From the NCBI GenBank assembly GCA_035945115.1, contig DASZAN010000104.1, positions 1-64,000 of the forward strand: 64,000 nucleotides of DNA. The letters are read 5' to 3'. This DNA comes from DAHUYF01 sp035945115. Its GTDB lineage: Bacteria; Pseudomonadota; Alphaproteobacteria; ATCC43930; CGMCC-115725. Position numbers and translations under genes: made by a program. Below, one piece after another: positions 45,276-54,437 of the stretch. How positions within the stretch are numbered: the first letter of the stretch is position 1; the number at the start of each line of letters is the position of its first letter. A model generated the notes under the pieces. It did not search any database, was not told where the DNA came from, and saw only the letters and a list, made by a program, of their open reading frames with translations.

Positions 45276-45503
45276 ATGGCTGATCAAGTTCTCGACGTGA
45301 AGGGATTGAACTGTCCCTTGCCGATCATACGCGCCAAGAAAGCGCTCAAAGACATGCGCACCGGAAGCACGCTGCAGGTGCTCGCGACCGATCCGGGCGC
45401 GGTCAAGGACTTCGAAGCGTTCTGCCGCACCACCGGAAACGAGCTCGTCGAGTCGAAAGTCGAGGGGAAAGTCTATCAGTTTCTGATCCGCCGCACCGGC
45501 TAA
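45276..45503 (+). CDS. tusA: TusA sulfur-carrier protein
   Basis: A 75-residue TusA with the active-site motif NCPLP (Cys13) after the first strand. It carries sulfur as a persulfide between rhodanese/DsrE-type donors and sHdr. It ends the sHdr operon, 37 bases after dsrE3A, and is convergent with the RND pump gene 110 bases on. No clear terminator hairpin is seen in that gap. Confidence 0.92.
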   Translation: MADQVLDVKGLNCPLPIIRAKKALKDMRTGSTLQVLATDPGAVKDFEAFCRTTGNELVESKVEGKVYQFLIRRTG

Positions 45504-45613
45504 ACTACCGAAGATTGTGCGCTCTCGTTCGGATCAAGGCCATGCGCCTGGGCCGCGGTTAGCGTTCACCGAGCTTTACACGCGGATTGGTTGCGAACGG
45601 GCATTTTCTGGGC

Positions 45614-48600
45614 CTAGATTCTTTCGGCGGCGGTGTCGGCAAGCTCTTTGCCATCATCGCGCAACCAGACATACACCGCGGGAATCACCAGCACGGTCAG
45701 CGCCGTGGACGAGGCGAGCCCAAAGACCAGCGAGATGGCGAGACCCTGGAAGATCGGATCGGTGATGATGAAGGCAGCGCCGATCATCGCCGCGGCGGCG
45801 GTGAGCAGGATCGGCTTGAATCGAACCGAACCGGCGTCGAGCAGAGCTTGGCGCAGCGGCGCGCCATCGGCACGACGGTGGCGGATGAAGTCGACGAGCA
45901 AGATCGAGTTCCGCACGATGATACCGGCGAGCGCAATGAAGCCGATCATCGAGGTGGCGGTGAAGGGTGCGCCAAAGAGCCAATGGCCCAGCACGCTGCC
46001 GATGAGCGTGAGCGGCACTGGCACGAGAATAAGCAGCGGCAGGCGGAACGACCCGAACTGTGCGACGACGAGAAGATAGATCCCGAGCATGGCGACGGCA
46101 AAGGCAGCACCCATGTCGCGGAAGGTGACATAAGTCACCTCCCATTCGCCATCCCAGAGGAGCGACGCTTTCGACTCGTCGAGCGGCTGGCCGTGATAGC
46201 GGATCGCCGGGGGGTCGGCGCCGCCCCAATCCATCTGCTTGATGCGATCCTCGACGGCGAGCATGCCATAGATCGGCGCCTCGAAGCGTCCGGCCACCTC
46301 TGCCTCGATCATCTCGGCAAAGCGGCCGTCGCGGCGGAAGAGCGTGTATGAAGCGGGCTCGCGCTTCACCGTGACGACATCGCCCAGCTCGACATTGGCG
46401 CCGCGCCGTGCCGTGCCGCCGGCGGGAAGCGGCGTGGAGAGTATGCGTTCGCCCATCCATTGCGCGCGCTTCGGCAGCTTGAGGCTGATTTCGATCGGCT
46501 TCGTGCCGTGTCCCCGCTGCGAATAGCCGATTTTGACGCCGCCGATGATGGCGGCGATGGTGTCGTAGACCGCTTGCTCGTCGACGCCGTAGAATTCGAG
46601 ATTCTCCTCGTTGATGGAGAATCGCAGGCGCTCGGCGGGCGCACGGAAAGTGTCGTCCACGTCGGTGACGAAATCGACGCTTTTGAAGGCGTCCTCGATT
46701 TTGGCGGCGGCGGCGCGGCGGCTCGTCTCATCGGCGCCATAGACCTCCGCGAGCAAGGTTGCGAGGACCGGGGGTCCGGGCGGCACCTCGACGACGCGGA
46801 TCCTGGTGCCCATGGGTTGCGGAAGATCGGCAAGCCGACGGCGAATATCGAGGGCGATCGCGTGGCTTGCGCGCGAGCGCTCGCCCTTCGGCACGAGATT
46901 GACCTGCAGATCGCCTTGCTGCGGCCCGTCCCGCAGATAGTAATGGCGCACCAAGCCGTTGAAGTTGAAGGGTGCGGCGGTGCCCGCATAGAGCTCGATC
47001 GAGGTGAGTTCGGGTAAATCCTTGAGACGATCGGCTGCAGCCATGAGCAAGCGTTCGGTCGACTCCAGTGTCGCACCATCGGGCAGGTCGGCGATGACCT
47101 GAAGCTCCGATTTATTGTCGAAGGGGAGCAGCTTCACGGTCACGTCTTTGGTCGCGAAAAGCGCGCAGACGCCCAGCGTTGCGGCACCGACGACCAGCAG
47201 GAACCATCGCGACCGCCGCCGCCCGCTGAGGAGCGGGCGCGCGACCATGAGATAAAAGCGCTCGACCGCGCCCGGCTCGCGCGATGTCCTGCCGCTGTCG
47301 TTCCGCTCGAAGCGGCGCCGTGCGATGTGGAGCAAGAGCCAGGGCGTGATCATGACGGCGACGAAGAAAGAGAAAAGCATCGCGATCGAGGCGTTGGCAG
47401 GAATGGGACTCATATAGGGCCCCATGAGGCCGCTCACGAACATCATCGGCAGGAGTGCCACAATGATGGCGAGCGTCGCGACGATCGTGGGGTTGCCGAC
47501 TTCGGCAACGGCGTCGACGGCGGTCTCTTCGAGGGCGCGACCGCGGCGACCGCCCCAGCGCCGCACGATGTTCTCCACAACCACGATCGCGTCGTCGACG
47601 AGAATGCCGATCGAGAAGATGAGGGCGAAGAGGCTCACCCGATTGATGGTGTAGCCCATGAGCCAAGAAGCGAAGAGCGTGAGCAGGATCGTCGTGGGAA
47701 TGATGACGAGCACCACGGCGCCTTCGCGCCAGCCGAGCGCGAGCGTGATGAGGGCGACGATCGATACGGTGGCGAGCGCCAGGTGAAAGAGCAGCTCATT
47801 CGCCTTCTCGGTGGCGGTCTCGCCGTAGTTGCGCGTCACCGTCACGTCGATGTCGGCCGGGATAAGCCGGCCTTTCACCGTCTCGAGCCGCTCGATCAGG
47901 TCGCGGGCGACGATCACGGCGTTGGCGCCTTTGCGCTTGGCGAAGGCGATCGTGACCGTGGGCCGGCGCTCGAGATTGCCCGCCGCATTCCGCGTCAAGG
48001 TCCAGGCGCGGTGGTCGCTTTCGGCTGCGCCGACTAGCACATCGGCCACATCTTTCACATAGACCGGGCGGCCGTCGCGCGCGGTCAGCAGCAAGAGGCC
48101 GATATCGGGAACCCCCCGTAAGGTCTGGCCGGAGACGACGGGCACATGGCGATCGAGCTGATCGAAGGCGCCCACCTGAAGCGAGCGGTTGGCGTTGATG
48201 AGCTTGTCGGCGAGCTGATTGAGGGTGATGCCATAAAGCGCCAGGCGCTCGGGATCGGGCTCGACGCGAATCTGGTTGGCACTGCCGCCGACGATGTAAG
48301 TGAGGCCGACATTCTCGACCTTAATGAGCTCGTGCTGCAGCTCTTGCGCGATTTGATAGAGACCGTTGTCGTCCCAGCGCTGAGCGGCATCCCGCGTCGG
48401 CGCCAGCGTCAACGTGACAATCGCCACATCGTTGATGCCGCGGCCGATAATGATCGGTTCGGGAATGCCCTTCGGCAGATCGGCGATGTTGGCGCGGATC
48501 TTCTCGTGGACGCGGAGCAGCGCCGTGTCTTCATCGGTGCCCACATAGAAACGCGCGGTCGTCACCACTGCGTCATCGACGGTGCTGGAATAGGTATGCT

Positions 48601-48847
48601 CGACGCCATTGATGCCCTTGATGATGTCCTCGAGCGGCTTGGTGATGAGCTCGATCGCGTCCTCCGCCTTATAGCCGTTGGCGGTGACGAGAATGTCCAC
48701 CATGGGCACGCTGATCTGCGGCTCTTCCTCGCGCGGCAGGGCCATGAGCGCGACCGTACCCATGACGAGCGCCGCCAGCAGCAGCAGCGGCGTCAGCGGC
48801 GAAGCGATGAAGGCGCGCGTCAGCAGGCCGGAAAGGCCGAGCTTCAT
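45614..48847 (-). CDS. RND-family efflux pump
   Basis: A 1077-residue inner-membrane RND transporter. TM4 carries GILVDDAIVVVENI with the proton-relay Asp pair. The N-terminal loop has LPREEEPQISVPMVDI and GINGVEHTYS, typical of a pump group distinct from CusA and AcrB. Substrate is unknown. The start overlaps the stop of the fusion-protein gene by ATGA. Its partner is broken by an in-frame stop, so pump activity in this strain is uncertain. Its position next to sulfur genes may mean export of toxic sulfur products, but that is speculation. Confidence 0.88.
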   Translation of the reverse strand: MKLGLSGLLTRAFIASPLTPLLLLAALVMGTVALMALPREEEPQISVPMVDILVTANGYKAEDAIELITKPLEDIIKGINGVEHTYSSTVDDAVVTTARFYVGTDEDTALLRVHEKIRANIADLPKGIPEPIIIGRGINDVAIVTLTLAPTRDAAQRWDDNGLYQIAQELQHELIKVENVGLTYIVGGSANQIRVEPDPERLALYGITLNQLADKLINANRSLQVGAFDQLDRHVPVVSGQTLRGVPDIGLLLLTARDGRPVYVKDVADVLVGAAESDHRAWTLTRNAAGNLERRPTVTIAFAKRKGANAVIVARDLIERLETVKGRLIPADIDVTVTRNYGETATEKANELLFHLALATVSIVALITLALGWREGAVVLVIIPTTILLTLFASWLMGYTINRVSLFALIFSIGILVDDAIVVVENIVRRWGGRRGRALEETAVDAVAEVGNPTIVATLAIIVALLPMMFVSGLMGPYMSPIPANASIAMLFSFFVAVMITPWLLLHIARRRFERNDSGRTSREPGAVERFYLMVARPLLSGRRRSRWFLLVVGAATLGVCALFATKDVTVKLLPFDNKSELQVIADLPDGATLESTERLLMAAADRLKDLPELTSIELYAGTAAPFNFNGLVRHYYLRDGPQQGDLQVNLVPKGERSRASHAIALDIRRRLADLPQPMGTRIRVVEVPPGPPVLATLLAEVYGADETSRRAAAAKIEDAFKSVDFVTDVDDTFRAPAERLRFSINEENLEFYGVDEQAVYDTIAAIIGGVKIGYSQRGHGTKPIEISLKLPKRAQWMGERILSTPLPAGGTARRGANVELGDVVTVKREPASYTLFRRDGRFAEMIEAEVAGRFEAPIYGMLAVEDRIKQMDWGGADPPAIRYHGQPLDESKASLLWDGEWEVTYVTFRDMGAAFAVAMLGIYLLVVAQFGSFRLPLLILVPVPLTLIGSVLGHWLFGAPFTATSMIGFIALAGIIVRNSILLVDFIRHRRADGAPLRQALLDAGSVRFKPILLTAAAAMIGAAFIITDPIFQGLAISLVFGLASSTALTVLVIPAVYVWLRDDGKELADTAAERI

Positions 48848-49542
48848 GGCGTGATCACCCGATCCCCTTCGTTGAGGCCCGCCAAGATCTCAATGCCGCC
48901 TTCGACGGGCAGCCCCACTTGGATCGCGACTTCCGTGCCGCCAGCGAGCTTCGCGTAGCTCACGCCGAAACGCCGATAGACGTAGTTTTCGGAAATGACG
49001 AGAGCGTCGCGCGTGCCCGCCGCGACTTAGACGCGCGTGCGTTCACCGACGAAGTAATCGCCGAGCCCCTCGACCTCGACATCGGCGATGACCCGGCCCT
49101 CGATGACCTGGCGATCGCCGCGTAGGGCCTGAAGGGTGCGCTCGGCGACGTCGAGGCGCGTCTTCGCCTGGTCGAGGGCGGCTTGGCTCACGACGCCGCT
49201 CCGCCGCAACTCCTGCGCGCGGGCGAGGTCGATCTGTGCCTGCGCCCGCTCGGCCTGCTGTGCCGCAATGCGGGAGTCGAGCGCGGCGATCTGCAGCAGC
49301 AGCTTCTGGTCGGCGATGACGGCGATGCGGTCGCCGGCCGCAACGCGGTCGCCCTCCTTAATGGCTAGCGTCGAGACCGTGCCGCCGATACGCGCCCGCG
49401 CCACAAGCTCGTGCTGGGGCTCGACGGTGGCGATTACCGCCTTGCGGTCATCGATCGTCTGCCGCATCACGGTGGCTTCTTCGCCTCGGGCCGAACCGGC
49501 GCAGAGTGCGAAAACGGCAAAGAACGGAAGAAAGCGCTTCAT
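48844..49542 (-). pseudogene. RND membrane fusion protein with in-frame stop
   Basis: Read from ATG 49542 the frame encodes a signal peptide, the lipoyl halves (AIKEGDRVAAGDRIAVIAD) and a short coiled coil (RAQELRRSGVVSQAALDQAK), then stops at TAA 49027-49029. The same frame continues without a further break through VISENYVYRRFGVSYAKL and GLNEGDRVITP to TGA at 48844, overlapping the pump start. A total of 232 codons, short for an adaptor. The stop lies in barrel sequence where an aromatic or charged residue would be expected, so one substitution may have caused it. Recent inactivation, readthrough or a base error are the options. Confidence 0.8.
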
Positions 49543-49797
49543 CGTGGAAACCCGGGAGACAACGGATTTTTGGCGCGGCGGGAGATCTTGCGCGAATTGG
49601 CCGGCGGCAGACGCCGAGCCAGCTCATGAGTCCGCACTGGCTGCTTTCGACCGCATTCGTCCGCGCCGATCTTGTGCGGGCGCCCTACACCGGTCTTTGT
49701 CCGGCTGGGCACATGCTCAGATGGGCGGGTTTTCGCCCGGGACCAGCATTCTCCTGAAAGCATAAGCGCATGCTGCCGGCCCCGGGTGGCAGTCGCA

Positions 49798-49811
49798 TTG
49801 ATCCAAGTCAC
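49798..49811. promoter_or_regulatory. FNR/FixK-like box, degenerate
   Basis: TTGATCCAAGTCAC differs from a full dyad only in the last base. It lies 34 bases upstream of the perfect box at 49832, so the two centres are about three helical turns apart. Confidence 0.45.
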
Positions 49812-49831
49812 CTGACTGGAGGTCGTCTGGG

Positions 49832-49845
49832 TTGATCTGCATCAA
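49832..49845. promoter_or_regulatory. perfect FNR/FixK-like box upstream of the second DsrE module
   Basis: TTGATCTGCATCAA, a perfect TTGAT-N4-ATCAA dyad, centred about 65 bases upstream of the DsrE ATG at 49904. Confidence 0.68.
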
Positions 49846-49903
49846 TGCGGCTTCGAATAGAACACAGACGCTATGAGGGTGCTAAACGAGGGGAGAAGTG
49901 CCC

Positions 49904-50302
49904 ATGGCGGGGCAACCGCTTTACATCCTTCTCTGTTCGGGCGAGCGCGAGAAATTGCAAATTGCGGCGATGATGGCATCTGTCGGCGCCGTCTCCGAAC
50001 GCCCGGTCGAGCTCTTCGTCAGCATGAACGCGATCCTCGCTTTCGGCAAAGACGCGCCGGCGGAGGTGCGCGAGAGCGGCGGGACGTTCGCGCGGGTCCT
50101 TAAGGAGAAACGCGCGCCAGATGCGTTCACGCTGCTTCGCCAGGGCAGGGAGCTCGGCGATCTCAAGCTGTGGGCGTGCTCCATGGCGCTCGACCTATTG
50201 GGTTGGGAGATGGAACGGCTGGTGGACAAACTGTTCGATGGTCCACTCGGGCTCACCAAATTCCTCTCCGATGCGGAATCAGGGCAGCTCGTCACGCTGT
50301 AG
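49904..50302 (+). CDS. DsrE-family protein (DsrE3B-like)
   Basis: A 132-residue DsrE-like protein with a single prominent conserved cysteine, Cys92, in KLWACSMALDLLG, like the sulfur-carrying residue of DsrE3 proteins; Cys11 (LLCSG) is also present. It starts the second sulfur-trafficking module, followed by a TusA-like protein after 20 bases. ATG 49904 has GAGGGGAGA upstream; GTG 49898 is an alternative. Distinct in sequence from the DsrE proteins at 37644 and 44739, so the island carries three paralogues. Confidence 0.82.
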   Translation: MAGQPLYILLCSGEREKLQIAAMMASVGAVSERPVELFVSMNAILAFGKDAPAEVRESGGTFARVLKEKRAPDAFTLLRQGRELGDLKLWACSMALDLLGWEMERLVDKLFDGPLGLTKFLSDAESGQLVTL

Positions 50303-50322
50303 CGAGCGAGGGAACGACGGCA

Positions 50323-50553
50323 ATGGCCGAAAGACACAAGGTCGACGCCCGCGGTGCCTTTTGTCCTGGGCCGCTTATGGAGCTCATCGCGACGCTGCGG
50401 CACTCGCAAATCGGCGATGAGGTCGAAGTCTGGTCCACCGACAAGGGTTCGGCGACCGACATTCCGGAATGGGTGAAGAAGGTTCGCCACGAGTTGGTGT
50501 CGGTCAATCAGGGCAATGGATACTGGAGCATCGTGGTGCGCAAGGCGAAATGA
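50323..50553 (+). CDS. TusA-like sulfur carrier, variant CPGP
   Basis: A 76-residue TusA-fold protein with the motif FCPGP (Cys14), where canonical TusA has CP.P. It is probably a persulfide carrier paired with the DsrE protein just upstream and feeding, or accepting from, the SQR-like flavoprotein 69 bases downstream. It differs clearly from the canonical TusA at 45276. Confidence 0.82.
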   Translation: MAERHKVDARGAFCPGPLMELIATLRHSQIGDEVEVWSTDKGSATDIPEWVKKVRHELVSVNQGNGYWSIVVRKAK

Positions 50554-50622
50554 CGGACGATCGATCGCAGCAGGCGTCGCTTGGCGCGATGCCCTCGGCG
50601 GTCCAAACAGGGAGGCGGCAGC

Positions 50623-51762
50623 ATGGCAAAGAAGATTCTCATCGTTGGCGGAGGCCTCGCCGGGACGATCGTCGCGAACGGCCTCTGCCGCCAGCTCCGA
50701 GACGAGCTCGCCAAAGGCAGCGTCAGCATCTCGATGCTCGGCGCGACCGAGACACATATGTATCAGCCGGGGCTGCTCTACGTGCCCTTCGGCCGAATGC
50801 GGGAATCGGAGCTATTCCGGGATCAACGCAAAGTTCTCGATCGGCGTGTGCCTTATGTCGTTGATCCCGCGAAGCACATCGATGTCGACAAGAAACAGGT
50901 GCTCACCGCGTCCGGCAAGAGCTATTCCTATGATTTCCTTGTCATCGCCACGGGATCGCGCATCCGGCCCGACACGATTCCGGGCATGGCTGAAGGCGCG
51001 CATTGGTTCTACGACCTCGAAGGCGCCCGCAAGATGCGCGACGCCCTGCAACAGTTCCAGGGCGGGCGTGTCGTCGTCAATGTGAACGCGCCGCACAAGT
51101 GTCCAGTGGCCCCGCTCGAGATCACCTTCATGCTTCGCGACCATCTCGCGGCCAAGGGAGTCCTCGACAAGAGCGAGATCACCTACACGTATCCGATCGG
51201 CCGCCTCCATGGGCTCGAGCCCGTCGCGCATTGGGCGGTTCCCGAATTCGAACGGTATGGGATCAAGTCAGAGATCTTCTTCAACACCAAATCGGTCGAT
51301 CCCAAGGCGAAAACCATTACATCGGAAGAAGAGACGACGCTCCCTTACGATCTTCTCGTCACGATCCCGCCGCATACGGGACAGCAGGTCATCACCGACT
51401 CTAATCTCGGCAAGGGTGGATGGGTGGCGACCGAACGCAATACCTTGCTGCGGGAAGGTTCGGACAACGTCTTCGTCGTCGGCGACACAACCAATCTTCC
51501 GATCTCGAAGGCGGGTTCGACGGCACATTTCGAGGCAGATACAATCGTCGACAATCTCTCCTCGCTCATCAAAGAGGATCGGTGGGCGCGGCACTACGAC
51601 GGGAAAGTATTCTGCTTCGTCGAGACGGGTCTCGATAGCGGGACGTACGTGTGGTTCAACTATCTGACGCCGCCCAATCCCGGCCCACCTTCGCAAATGA
51701 TCCACTGGTTCAAATTGGCCTACAACCGTCTCTATTGGCTGTCGGCGCGCGGCTTACTCTGA
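50623..51762 (+). CDS. SQR-like FAD/NAD(P)-binding oxidoreductase
   Basis: A 379-residue two-dinucleotide-binding-domain flavoprotein. FAD motif GGGLAGTIVANG (9-20), ATGSR (109-113) and VVGDTTN (285-291). Cys160 (PHKCPVAP) and Cys331 (VFCFVETG) fall at the positions of the two redox cysteines of sulfide:quinone reductases; the third SQR cysteine near 128 is absent. The C-terminus has aromatic/hydrophobic helices that could sit on the membrane. It probably oxidises sulfide or a persulfide with electrons to quinone. GGAGG precedes ATG 50623. It is followed by DUF1641, its usual partner. Confidence 0.8.
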   Translation: MAKKILIVGGGLAGTIVANGLCRQLRDELAKGSVSISMLGATETHMYQPGLLYVPFGRMRESELFRDQRKVLDRRVPYVVDPAKHIDVDKKQVLTASGKSYSYDFLVIATGSRIRPDTIPGMAEGAHWFYDLEGARKMRDALQQFQGGRVVVNVNAPHKCPVAPLEITFMLRDHLAAKGVLDKSEITYTYPIGRLHGLEPVAHWAVPEFERYGIKSEIFFNTKSVDPKAKTITSEEETTLPYDLLVTIPPHTGQQVITDSNLGKGGWVATERNTLLREGSDNVFVVGDTTNLPISKAGSTAHFEADTIVDNLSSLIKEDRWARHYDGKVFCFVETGLDSGTYVWFNYLTPPNPGPPSQMIHWFKLAYNRLYWLSARGLL

Positions 51763-51777
51763 GCGGGGAGGGGACCA

Positions 51778-52299
51778 ATGGATGACGCAAGACTCTCCAA
51801 CGAGCCGATCAATGAGATGGATCGCCTCGTCCAGGCGACGCGCGAGGCGCTCACCGACTCCATGGTCGAGCGGCTCGCGATCACCTTCGCCAATGCGGCT
51901 GAACTCGTCGATCGCTTGAACGACGAACAGACGCGCGAGGCGGTGCACGCCGTCGTGGACCGGCTCACCGAACTCCATAAGGTTGGGGCACTCGATACCC
52001 TCTTCGACGCGGTGATGCTGCTTCACGCGGCTCGCAACGCCTCCACCGATAGCATCGTGGAGCGACTCTTCGGCTTCGTCGAGCAGATGATCAACACGGT
52101 CGGCAACGAAGCGATGGGGACACTCGCGGATAATGCGCGGCAGTCGCTCGACGAGGCAGCGGAAGAATCGGCGCGTACCAACCCGCGCGGTGGCATCCTG
52201 ACAACGCTGTCTCTGCTTGCGCGGCCTGAGTCGCAGCGTAGCCTTATGTTCCTATTGGCCTTCGGAGAGAAACTGCAGCGGCGCACTGCGAGCGCGTAA
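51778..52299 (+). CDS. DUF1641 protein
   Basis: A 173-residue helical protein with the DUF1641 core (ELHKVGALDTLFDAVMLLHA and LSLLARPESQRSL). Such proteins commonly follow SQR-like or formate-dehydrogenase-like flavoproteins; their function is unknown, perhaps a subunit that holds the flavoprotein at the membrane. It lies 15 bases after the oxidoreductase with GGGGAGGGG before ATG 51778. Convergent with the LysR gene. Confidence 0.8.
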   Translation: MDDARLSNEPINEMDRLVQATREALTDSMVERLAITFANAAELVDRLNDEQTREAVHAVVDRLTELHKVGALDTLFDAVMLLHAARNASTDSIVERLFGFVEQMINTVGNEAMGTLADNARQSLDEAAEESARTNPRGGILTTLSLLARPESQRSLMFLLAFGEKLQRRTASA

Positions 52300-52329
52300 G
52301 CGCGGTGCCGTCGAGTGCGTTGGGAACCG

Positions 52330-53316
52330 CTATCGGCGTTTAGATTTTGCAGTAGCGGGTGATTGGAGGCGCTGAGAGCGCTTGGGTCGAACCGCCGCAG
52401 TCGCGTCGTCGTCGGGTCGGTGGCTCTTTATCGATCGCGCTCTGTCTATCATCGCCATGAACGCTATCTCCGCTTGGCTGTGATAGCGCTGGCTATGTCG
52501 CAGGATCTCGAAGTCTCGCTTCGGAAGCTGAAGATCGACCGCGTGGAGCACACCATGGCGGAGGCTCGCTTGCACGACGAGCTCCGAAATCACTGTAGCG
52601 CCGGCGCCGTCCTCGACGGCAGAGCGCACGGCTTCATTCGAGGGCAATTCGAGCGTAACCCGCAGCTGTTGCGGCTCGACGCCCATCCGTCGCGCTGCGG
52701 TTTCGAATACCTGTCTCGTCCCCGAACCCGGTTCGCGCAGCACCCAATCCGTCTCGAGCAGCTGTGCGGGTTTCAGAGACTTGCGGCTGAACCACGGATG
52801 TCTTGCGCCAACGACCAGCACGAGACGATCACCTTCGATCCGGTGTCGCAGCAACGAAGGTTCCTCGATCTCTCCTTCGATGAAGCCGAGGTCCGCTTGA
52901 CCAGCAAGCATGGCCTCTGTCACTTGAGTGGTGTTGCCGATCGTAACATGGAGAGCGATCTGCGGGTGATGGCGATGGAATTCATTGAGGCGAGACGGCA
53001 GCCAGTAGTTGGCGATAGTCTGGCTAGCAAAGATGTCGAGCCGCCCCCGTTTCAGTCCCGACAGCTCTTCGAGTGCGCGCTGAGCATCGCCGGCATGTCT
53101 TAAGACGGCCTTTGCTTCCGCGAGCAGAACCTTGCCGGCTTCAGTGAGTTGGATGCCGCGTCCGATCCGATGAAACAGCGGGACGCCATAGCGGTGTTCG
53201 ATGGCGGCGACCGCGGCGCTCGCCGCCGATTGCGTCAGGTGAAGCGCCTGGGCTGCCTTGGTAACGTGCAAAGCCTCCGCAACGGCGACAAAGATACGCA
53301 GCTGCTCTAGCGTCAT
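52330..53316 (-). CDS. LysR-type regulator, YeiE/CysB-like
   Basis: A 328-residue LysR protein: helix-turn-helix in residues 1-60 (ALHVTKAAQALHLTQSAAS), then the periplasmic-binding-fold effector domain with PGSGTRQVFE. A long basic, low-complexity tail (about 300-328) is unusual. It sits 16 bases downstream of yeiH on the same strand; YeiE-YeiH pairs are common, with the regulator controlling the permease. Effector probably a sulfur oxyanion such as sulfite, by analogy. Confidence 0.87.
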   Translation of the reverse strand: MTLEQLRIFVAVAEALHVTKAAQALHLTQSAASAAVAAIEHRYGVPLFHRIGRGIQLTEAGKVLLAEAKAVLRHAGDAQRALEELSGLKRGRLDIFASQTIANYWLPSRLNEFHRHHPQIALHVTIGNTTQVTEAMLAGQADLGFIEGEIEEPSLLRHRIEGDRLVLVVGARHPWFSRKSLKPAQLLETDWVLREPGSGTRQVFETAARRMGVEPQQLRVTLELPSNEAVRSAVEDGAGATVISELVVQASLRHGVLHAVDLQLPKRDFEILRHSQRYHSQAEIAFMAMIDRARSIKSHRPDDDATAAVRPKRSQRLQSPATAKSKRR

Positions 53317-53332
53317 TCGGCTCGTCAGCCCT

Positions 53333-54415
53333 TCAGCTGTAGACGAGCTTTACCAGACCCAGACTCGACCCTGCAATAAAAACCCAGGCGCCGGCACCCA
53401 GCGCGAGCGGGCGCAAACCCTTTGCCTTGAGCTTGCGGAAATCGGTTTCCAAGCCCATGGCGGCGAGCGCGACCGATAGGAGAAAGGTCGTCACCTCGAT
53501 CAGCATCGCCCGTTCTCCATGCGGCAACAGATCGAAGCTGTTGAACGCGATCATGGCGAGAAACCCGATCACGAACCAAGGAAAGGGCGCGGCAGCTTTT
53601 GGCACTCCCGCATTGTCAGCGTTCGACCACCGAGCGGCGCGGGCTGCGGCGATGCCGAGGAGCATCACCAGAGGCGCCAGCAGCATCACGCGCGAGAGCT
53701 TGACGATCGTGGCGAGGTCGAGGGCCTCCCGGCTTCCTTGAGCGGCAGCGGCGATGACCTGGGCGATTTCGTGGATGGAGGCGCCTGTCCAAAGGCCAAA
53801 GGCGAGCGGTCCTAAGTGCAACGCTGCCGACAGCGCCGGCTGCACGAGCATTGCGATCGAACCGAAGACCGTGACACAAGCGACCGCGTAGGCGACATCC
53901 TCGTCGGAGCCTTCCGTGACCGTGTTGGTGGCGATGACCGCGGACGCCCCACAGATCGAGGTGCCCGCGGCGATCAATTGGCTCAGTTTCGCATCGACGC
54001 CCAGCAGCCGGCCCAGCCACTGCGTAACGAAGAAAGTCGAAGCTAGCGTCGCGACTACGATCGCGAGGCCGGTCGCGCCGACGCCAACGACCTGATCCAG
54101 GGTCAACCTGAGCCCAAGAAAGACGATGGCAAAGCGAAGGATGCGGCGGAGCGAGAACTTCACGCCTGGCATGCACCGCGCGGGAGTCCCAATGAAGTTG
54201 TGGTAGACCATTCCTAACACTATCGAGAGAATGAGCGGGCTCAGGATTCCGATATAGGGCATCCGACTGAACCCATAACCGACTGCGGCGATCGTGAATG
54301 TCAGGACGAGTCCCGGCGCGAGCTGCCATACTTGAGGTGCGAATCGTCCGCGCCTGCGTCCAGGACTGAATTCTTGAGTGACGGCCGATGCGACGCTTTG
54401 CGAATCTCGCGGCAT
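53333..54415 (-). CDS. yeiH: YeiH-family putative sulfate/sulfite exporter
   Basis: A 360-residue membrane protein with about ten TM helices. It has the family features RFAIVFLGLRLT, GTSICGASAVIAT (with the conserved Cys-Gly) and LATIVKLSRVMLLAP. YeiH proteins are thought to export sulfate or other oxyanions. In a sulfur oxidiser, it could remove sulfite or sulfate made by the sHdr route. I prefer ATG 54415; a TTG at 54442 would run into the inverted repeat upstream. Confidence 0.87.
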   Translation of the reverse strand: MPRDSQSVASAVTQEFSPGRRRGRFAPQVWQLAPGLVLTFTIAAVGYGFSRMPYIGILSPLILSIVLGMVYHNFIGTPARCMPGVKFSLRRILRFAIVFLGLRLTLDQVVGVGATGLAIVVATLASTFFVTQWLGRLLGVDAKLSQLIAAGTSICGASAVIATNTVTEGSDEDVAYAVACVTVFGSIAMLVQPALSAALHLGPLAFGLWTGASIHEIAQVIAAAAQGSREALDLATIVKLSRVMLLAPLVMLLGIAAARAARWSNADNAGVPKAAAPFPWFVIGFLAMIAFNSFDLLPHGERAMLIEVTTFLLSVALAAMGLETDFRKLKAKGLRPLALGAGAWVFIAGSSLGLVKLVYS

Positions 54416-54437
54416 CACGCCAATGTGGCATTGCGCG

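Larger units (their letters stand above)
49543..49903. other. divergent intergenic region with two FNR-like boxes
   Basis: A 361-base region between the fusion-protein gene (minus) and the second DsrE gene (plus). Reading frames in it show no family pattern. It holds the two boxes at 49798 and 49832, both nearer the DsrE side; the rest shows no clear structure. Confidence 0.5.
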
